A stretch of DNA of 12,055 nt from Sediminibacterium ginsengisoli (lineage in GTDB: Bacteria > Bacteroidota > Bacteroidia > Chitinophagales > Chitinophagaceae). Under the pieces are notes generated by a model. That model was given only the letters and a program-made list of their open reading frames with translations, made no database searches and was not told where the DNA came from. Positions 7,895-12,055 of this stretch are shown here, in pieces. Each line of letters starts with the position of its first letter. Positions within the stretch are counted from its first letter, which is position 1. The stretch is taken from NCBI GenBank assembly GCA_943324415.2, contig CALPLN020000045.1, positions 1 to 12,055 on the forward strand, read 5' to 3'. Both the position numbers and the translations under genes were made by a program.

Positions 7895-9286
7895 ATGGCA
7901 ATGCATCCATCTAGAAGGAAATTTGTACAAGACGCGGGTTTAGCATCTATTGCTTTAAGCTTAAGTCCTCAGTTTATAAAAGCGCAATCCAATGCAAAAA
8001 AAGACATCCTTAAAATTGGTGTCATTGGTACAGGTTTTCGTGGTCAAAATCATATTGAATTATTGGCGCAACGTAAAGATGTGGTGGTTGTTGCTTTTGC
8101 AGATCCAGACGAAAAGATGTTGGCGGATGCCCAAAACATTCTAAAAAAGGCAGGACGAACCGCTGCTATAGAATATAAAAACGGCAAAGAGGATTACAAA
8201 AATCTACTTAAAAGAACCGATTTAGATGCGGTCATCATTGCCACTCCATGGGAATGGCATATCCCTCAAGCGATAGAAGCCATTAAAAATGGGATCATTC
8301 CAGGGGTTGAAGTTTGTGGTGCAATCAATATAAAGGAATGTTGGGATGTGGTAAATGCGAGTGAAAAGTACAATATCCCTGTCATGTGCTTGGAGAATGT
8401 ATGTTATCGACGAGATGTTCTAGCAGTCTATAATATGGTTAGAAAAGGGATGTTTGGTGAAATATTACACTTGCAAGGTGGATATGAGCACGATTTAAGG
8501 GGTGTAAAGTTCAATGACGGGATCACTGCCTATAATTCGGGTGCTGAGTTTGGAGAAAAAGGCTTTAGTGAAGCAAAATGGAGAACAAACCACTCCTTAT
8601 ATAGGAACGGAGAATTGTATCCTACCCACGGACTAGGACCTGCAGCTATGATGATTGACATCAATAGAGGAAATAAATTAACAAGGCTTTCTTCGGTTGC
8701 AACGAAGGCAAGAGGTTTACATAAATATATAGTTAACCATCCACAAGGTGGTGATAATCATCCGAATGCGAAATTAAACTTCAAGTTGGGTGATATTGTA
8801 ACCACTAGTATACAAACGCATAACGGGGAGACTATATTGCTTACCCATGACACCAATTCTCCTCGTCCATACAATTTAGGGTTTAGGGTACAAGGAACTC
8901 AGGGCTTATGGCAGGACTTTCATGCTGGTCAATTTTCAGCGGGACATATCTATATAGAAGGACTTTCGCCTAAAGCGCATCAATGGGAGAATCCTGAAGC
9001 CTATTTAAAGCAGCACGATCATCCATTATGGAAACGATTCGAATCGGATGCTACAGGAGCAGGACATGGAGGAATGGACTTTTTTGTGATCAATGCCTTT
9101 TTAGAATGCATTAAAAGAGCAGTACCATTCCCGATGGATGTATACGATCTAGCCACTTGGTATGCGATTACACCTTTATCAGAGAAGTCCATTGCAGAAC
9201 ATGGTCAGGTGCAAGAGATCCCAGATTTTACGCGTGGTAAATGGCAAAATAGAAAGCCAGACTTCGCCATGGACGATCAATTTTAA
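7895..9286 (+). CDS. GH109 family alpha-N-acetylgalactosaminidase (NAD-dependent, Tat-exported)
   Basis: This 463-residue enzyme belongs to the Gfo/Idh/MocA-fold glycosidases of family GH109, which remove terminal alpha-GalNAc using bound NAD+. A twin-arginine signal opens it: RRKF at 7-10, a hydrophobic stretch at 14-23 and a possible cut after Ala30. The NAD-binding loop is IGVIGTGFRG at 41-50. Compared from memory with the Elizabethkingia meningoseptica enzyme, the active-site residues Glu149, His181, Tyr225, His228 and Tyr307 align with Glu167 (LENVCYRRDV), His199 (YEHDLR), Tyr242 and His245 (YPTH), and Tyr326 (RPYNLGF). The C-terminal block LATWYAITPLSEKSIAEHG is also typical. Similarity runs full length, so GH109 is much more likely than a generic sugar dehydrogenase. 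ATG 7901 is an alternative start. The kinase gene converges on it with a 78-bp gap that has no clear terminator. Confidence 0.92.
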   Translation: MAMHPSRRKFVQDAGLASIALSLSPQFIKAQSNAKKDILKIGVIGTGFRGQNHIELLAQRKDVVVVAFADPDEKMLADAQNILKKAGRTAAIEYKNGKEDYKNLLKRTDLDAVIIATPWEWHIPQAIEAIKNGIIPGVEVCGAINIKECWDVVNASEKYNIPVMCLENVCYRRDVLAVYNMVRKGMFGEILHLQGGYEHDLRGVKFNDGITAYNSGAEFGEKGFSEAKWRTNHSLYRNGELYPTHGLGPAAMMIDINRGNKLTRLSSVATKARGLHKYIVNHPQGGDNHPNAKLNFKLGDIVTTSIQTHNGETILLTHDTNSPRPYNLGFRVQGTQGLWQDFHAGQFSAGHIYIEGLSPKAHQWENPEAYLKQHDHPLWKRFESDATGAGHGGMDFFVINAFLECIKRAVPFPMDVYDLATWYAITPLSEKSIAEHGQVQEIPDFTRGKWQNRKPDFAMDDQF

Positions 9287-9364
9287 TTAGCAATAGATAT
9301 GCATAAAGTATTGAAATACAATTAGTTGAAATTTATTACTTTATATTAAATTTTAAATGTAAGT

Positions 9365-10372
9365 TTAATTAAGCTTATTGAATTGTTTTAATAATTCAAT
9401 CTGGTTATTGGTACGATCTAGATTTTGACTTGGTCTTATAGTATGGTAGTATTGGTCTAATTGAAGGTAATCCGTCAAAAAGCGTAAGGCTTGCATATAG
9501 ATGATAAATTGACCAGAGAAGGTGAAATGGTCTTTCTCAAAAGGGGTCAAGAACTCCCCCATTGCTTTTAGGTAACCATTTTGTAAAGCTGTCCACCTGT
9601 CTGGCATCATTTGAATCAAATTCAAATCGGTACATTCTTCGTTCACTGGACAAAGATAGGTTCTGCACATATCACCAATATCACTAATATAATAACCTGG
9701 CATAGTGGTGTCCAAGTCGATGACACAAATTGCTTGATCGTCCTTAAATAAGACATTGCTAATTTTAGTGTCATGGTGCGTCACCCTCAAAATGGCGTCT
9801 TTATGATTTGTGTACTTAGTCCACTGATCAACATAAGATTGATGGGATTGCAAAAACAGAATGGCCTCTTTTGCCTGCTTGATCCGATTGCCATCTCCCT
9901 GAATCAACGCTTTTTCAAATTGATGAAATCTTAAAGCAAGATCATGAAATTGAGGGATAGTTGATTTTAACTCCCCTATTGGATAAGCTACTAAACTAGC
10001 CGTGAATAGTCCAAATTGATTGGCTGCTTCTTTTGCTTGATCTGCATGGGTCAGTACATCCAAAGCGAGACCCTCTATTTTTTTAAATGCTCGATAGTAC
10101 TTACCCTCCCATCCTATCAAAGTCTCCCCTACTAAATTGGGAACCAAATGTGTAAATAACAATCCTGGATGATGCTTCCTTAAATACTGCCCAATGGATT
10201 TGATATTCTGATCTATCGCAAAAGGGTCTTTAAAGACCTGTGTATTGATACTTTGCAGAATAAAATCACCTTGTTGAGTAGCTACCTCAAAAGTTTGGTT
10301 AATTAACCCTTGTGTTAATGGATTTGCTTTAGCTGCTTCCCATCCATATTGATCAAATATTACTTGCATCAT
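9365..10372 (-). CDS. NahK-like N-acetylhexosamine 1-kinase (APH-fold phosphotransferase)
   Basis: This 335-residue cytosolic protein has the aminoglycoside-phosphotransferase fold. The nucleotide loop is QGLINQTFEV at 21-30, followed by FILQSINTQVF (37-47), which is typical of the NahK branch; Gln40 seems to sit where many relatives have the ATP-contacting Lys. The catalytic loop is HHDTKISN at 199-206, with Asp201 as presumed base and Asn206 as metal ligand. IDLDTTMPG at 218-226 supplies the second metal-binding Asp (probably Asp221). NahK makes GalNAc-1-P or GlcNAc-1-P from the free sugar and ATP. Similar Bacteroidota proteins are often labelled 'mucin desulfatase' or 'aminoglycoside phosphotransferase'; neither label fits the fold and context well. 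A GalNAc/GlcNAc substrate is inferred from the flanking GH109 and glycosylasparaginase genes. Two start codons sit in tandem (10372 and 10369). Confidence 0.8.
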   Translation of the reverse strand: MMQVIFDQYGWEAAKANPLTQGLINQTFEVATQQGDFILQSINTQVFKDPFAIDQNIKSIGQYLRKHHPGLLFTHLVPNLVGETLIGWEGKYYRAFKKIEGLALDVLTHADQAKEAANQFGLFTASLVAYPIGELKSTIPQFHDLALRFHQFEKALIQGDGNRIKQAKEAILFLQSHQSYVDQWTKYTNHKDAILRVTHHDTKISNVLFKDDQAICVIDLDTTMPGYYISDIGDMCRTYLCPVNEECTDLNLIQMMPDRWTALQNGYLKAMGEFLTPFEKDHFTFSGQFIIYMQALRFLTDYLQLDQYYHTIRPSQNLDRTNNQIELLKQFNKLN

Positions 10373-10388
10373 AATGTTTATAAATGTA

Positions 10389-10396
10389 CAAAATTA
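10389..10396 (-). promoter_or_regulatory. -7 element of the NahK-like kinase gene
   Basis: The minus strand reads TAATTTTG, a full match to the Bacteroidota -7 consensus TAnnTTTG, 16 nt before the ATG at 10372. A -33 TTG at standard spacing is not evident. It lies back to back with the plus-strand element at 10410-10417. Confidence 0.5.
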
Positions 10397-10409
10397 GCAG
10401 CTTACTGAC

Positions 10410-10417
10410 TATCTTTA
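10410..10417 (+). promoter_or_regulatory. -7 element of the glycosylasparaginase-cutC operon
   Basis: TATCTTTA matches TAnnTTTG except for the final base. Transcription would start near 10424, downstream of the first possible ATG (10419) and upstream of the ATG at 10446. This favours the latter as the true start. Confidence 0.45.
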
Positions 10418-10445
10418 AATGCTTATAATTAATAGCCTATTAGCC

Positions 10446-11477
10446 ATGGACAGAAGAAAATTTATCAATTTAAGTGGATTAGGGATCACTAGTTTTACCA
10501 TTCCAAATTTCATCCCATCCATTCGTTCTTCAAATCAAATTCAACCTATTGTTGCTTCCACTTGGGATGCAGGCTTAAGAGCCAATGTAGCTGCTTGGGA
10601 GGTCTTGAAAAAAGGAGGAACCGCTTTGGATGCTGTAGAACAAGGGGTGATGATTACAGAGTCAGAAATCAATTGTTGTGTTGGTTTGGACGCGAACCCA
10701 GACAGAGATGGGATAGTTACTTTAGATGCGTCTATTATGGATCATGAATTTAATTGTGGTTCGGTTGCTTTTTTAGAGCGCATTAAACATCCCATTGCAG
10801 TTGCAAGAAAAGTGATGGAAAAATCGCCACATGTATTTTTAGTGGGTGCGGGTGCGCAAGCATTTGCATTGGCCAATGGATTTACGTTGGAGTCGGGTGA
10901 ATTATCTGAACAAGCAAAGAAGAGTTATAAAGAATGGTTGAAGCAATCCAAATACCAACCCATCATTAATGTAGAGAAAAATCAATCGGTTGCCTATTTA
11001 GATCCTGCATTCAGTGCGCCAAAAAAATTGACGGATGGTAATTGGAACCATGATACCATTGGGATGATTGCCATGGATCAGTTGGGTAATTTAAGCGGTA
11101 GTTGTACGACAAGTGGTGCTGGTTTTAAAATGCGTGGCCGTGTGGGGGACTCTCCTATTATTGGTGCGGGTTTATATGTAGACAATGAAGTGGGTGCAGT
11201 CGTGGCAACTGGTCAAGGAGAAGATGTCATTCGTGTGGCAGGAGCTAGTGCAGTGGTGGAATGGATGCGTCAAGGTAAAAGCCCAGAAGAAGCATGTAGA
11301 CTTGTCGTTGAAAAAGTCAATCGAATTAAGAAAGAAAAAGCCAAGGACATTCAAGTTTGCTTTGTGGCCATCAATAAAAAAGGCGAAGTAGGTGCCTATT
11401 CATTACAAAAAGGGTTTAATTATGCTGTCTTTAACAATGCCGGCAACAATTTGAATGATGCATCCTATTTGTTTTAA
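10446..11477 (+). CDS. N4-(beta-N-acetylglucosaminyl)-L-asparaginase (glycosylasparaginase), exported
   Basis: This Ntn-hydrolase cleaves GlcNAc-Asn, the last linkage of N-glycoprotein breakdown, to aspartate and the aminosugar. I start it at 10446 (343 aa), because MDRRKF then opens a twin-arginine signal; the ATG at 10419 adds nine residues and overlaps the likely promoter. The strand with the substrate Trp is VASTWDAG, near residues 34-41. Autocleavage should occur at HD/TIG, making Thr204 the new N-terminal nucleophile of the beta chain. Thr222 (CTTSG), Arg232 and Asp235 (RGRVGDSP) match the known Thr170, Arg180 and Asp183 of the Elizabethkingia enzyme. About 23 extra residues (178-201) precede the cleavage site. 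The sequence resembles glycosylasparaginase rather than plant-type isoaspartyl peptidase. cutC follows after 9 nt, so the two are probably cotranscribed. Confidence 0.93.
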   Translation: MDRRKFINLSGLGITSFTIPNFIPSIRSSNQIQPIVASTWDAGLRANVAAWEVLKKGGTALDAVEQGVMITESEINCCVGLDANPDRDGIVTLDASIMDHEFNCGSVAFLERIKHPIAVARKVMEKSPHVFLVGAGAQAFALANGFTLESGELSEQAKKSYKEWLKQSKYQPIINVEKNQSVAYLDPAFSAPKKLTDGNWNHDTIGMIAMDQLGNLSGSCTTSGAGFKMRGRVGDSPIIGAGLYVDNEVGAVVATGQGEDVIRVAGASAVVEWMRQGKSPEEACRLVVEKVNRIKKEKAKDIQVCFVAINKKGEVGAYSLQKGFNYAVFNNAGNNLNDASYLF

Positions 11478-11486
11478 AATAACTTT

Positions 11487-12055
11487 ATGTCAAAAGTAAT
11501 ACTTGAAATCGCAGCCTTTAGTATAGAAGCAGCTTTAAATGCTTTAGCGGCTGGTGCGGATAGGATTGAATTTTGTGAGAATCCAATGGAAGGCGGTACC
11601 ACTCCTTCTTATGGAAGTTTACTTTTATTGTCACAAATCACAAAACAACCGGTATTCCCCATTATACGTCCAAGAGGCGGTGATTTTTTATATACCGATA
11701 GAGAATTCCAAGTCATGCAAAACGACTTAATGGCTTGCAAGCAATTGGGATTTAAAGGTGCAGTCATTGGACTATTAAATGCAGATGGAACGATTGACAC
11801 TAAAAGAACGGCTGCTTTAGTTCAAGCTGCAGGTAATATGGAGCTTAGTTTTCATAGAGCATTTGATCGTTGTAAGGATCCTTTTGTTGCATTGGAACAA
11901 CTGATAGATCTTGGTTGCAAAAGAATTTTAACCAGTGGTCAAGTGCCAAATGTGGTCAATGCAATTCCAATGATTCAAACTTTAGTTGAAAAAGCAAATG
12001 ATCGAATTGTTATTTTGCCAGGGAGCGGTGTTAGGGCAGATAATATTGCTGGTAT
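11487..12055 (+). CDS. cutC: CutC-family TIM-barrel protein, 3' end outside window
   Basis: The frame opens at ATG 11487, 9 nt after the glycosylasparaginase stop, and remains open to the window end (189 residues; E. coli CutC has 248). Family signatures are GADRIEFC at 23-30, EGGTTPSYG at 35-43, IRPRGGDF at 60-67, FHRAFD at 122-127, LTSGQ at 148-152 and PGSGVR at 178-183. These lie on the rim of an (alpha/beta)8 barrel. The family is named for copper homeostasis in E. coli, but its biochemical function is unsettled. The first strand reads LEIAAFS where, from memory, E. coli has two adjacent Cys and human CUTC has one; Cys30 is retained. No signal peptide is seen, so it is cytosolic. Coupling to an N-glycan enzyme suggests a carbohydrate role, which is inference. 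It is unrelated to choline trimethylamine-lyase, also called CutC. Confidence 0.9.
   Translation, partial: MSKVILEIAAFSIEAALNALAAGADRIEFCENPMEGGTTPSYGSLLLLSQITKQPVFPIIRPRGGDFLYTDREFQVMQNDLMACKQLGFKGAVIGLLNADGTIDTKRTAALVQAAGNMELSFHRAFDRCKDPFVALEQLIDLGCKRILTSGQVPNVVNAIPMIQTLVEKANDRIVILPGSGVRADNIAG

Noticed and set aside
9287..9364. Possible terminator between GH109 and the kinase gene
   Set aside because: The only inverted repeat seen (GTAT-TGAA-ATAC at 9308-9319) is a 4-bp AT-rich stem, too weak to call.
10419..10445. Earlier in-frame ATG for glycosylasparaginase (nine extra residues)
   Set aside because: It lies at the proposed transcription start and would place MLIINSLLA before the twin-arginine motif. 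The ATG at 10446 gives a standard MDRRKF signal and a length close to the Elizabethkingia enzyme.
11480..11487. TAACTTTA immediately before cutC, resembling a -7 element
   Set aside because: Transcription would begin inside the coding sequence, and the 9-nt gap to glycosylasparaginase indicates cotranscription. The match is probably chance.

Overview
This window looks like a chromosomal segment of a Bacteroidota member, probably a Chitinophagaceae-like bacterium. The support is AT-rich DNA with Lys/Asn/Ile-rich proteins, an LpxK tail that suggests a Gram-negative envelope, almost no Shine-Dalgarno sequences before the genes, several -7 elements of the Bacteroidota TAnnTTTG type, and close resemblance of two enzymes to those I remember from Elizabethkingia. 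The genus cannot be fixed from the sequence alone.

The left half (1-7671) is housekeeping. It holds the 3' end of a probable lpxK overlapping rnr (RNase R), then a saccharopine dehydrogenase-like oxidoreductase on the minus strand that converges on rnr with only 3 bp between the stop codons. A 187-bp divergent intergenic region follows, containing a perfect DnaA-box sequence. After it come gyrA and an exported TPR protein, closed by a very strong intrinsic terminator at 7641-7671.

The right half (7895-12055) is a compact set of glycan-related genes. It contains a Tat-exported GH109 alpha-N-acetylgalactosaminidase (+), a NahK-type N-acetylhexosamine 1-kinase-like phosphotransferase (-), a Tat-type exported glycosylasparaginase (+), and a CutC-family TIM-barrel gene (+) that runs off the window 9 nt behind it. 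Read together, this suggests salvage of amino sugars from glycoproteins. GH109 would release GalNAc, glycosylasparaginase would split GlcNAc-Asn stubs, and the kinase would phosphorylate the freed amino sugar. The kinase and glycosylasparaginase genes diverge from one short control region with back-to-back -7 elements.

The most unusual observation is the CutC homologue. It lacks the paired N-terminal cysteines I recall from E. coli CutC, keeps the polar barrel residues, and is tightly coupled to glycosylasparaginase. This hints at an enzymatic role in glycan breakdown rather than copper handling. I saw no mobile elements, CRISPR arrays, tRNA or rRNA genes.
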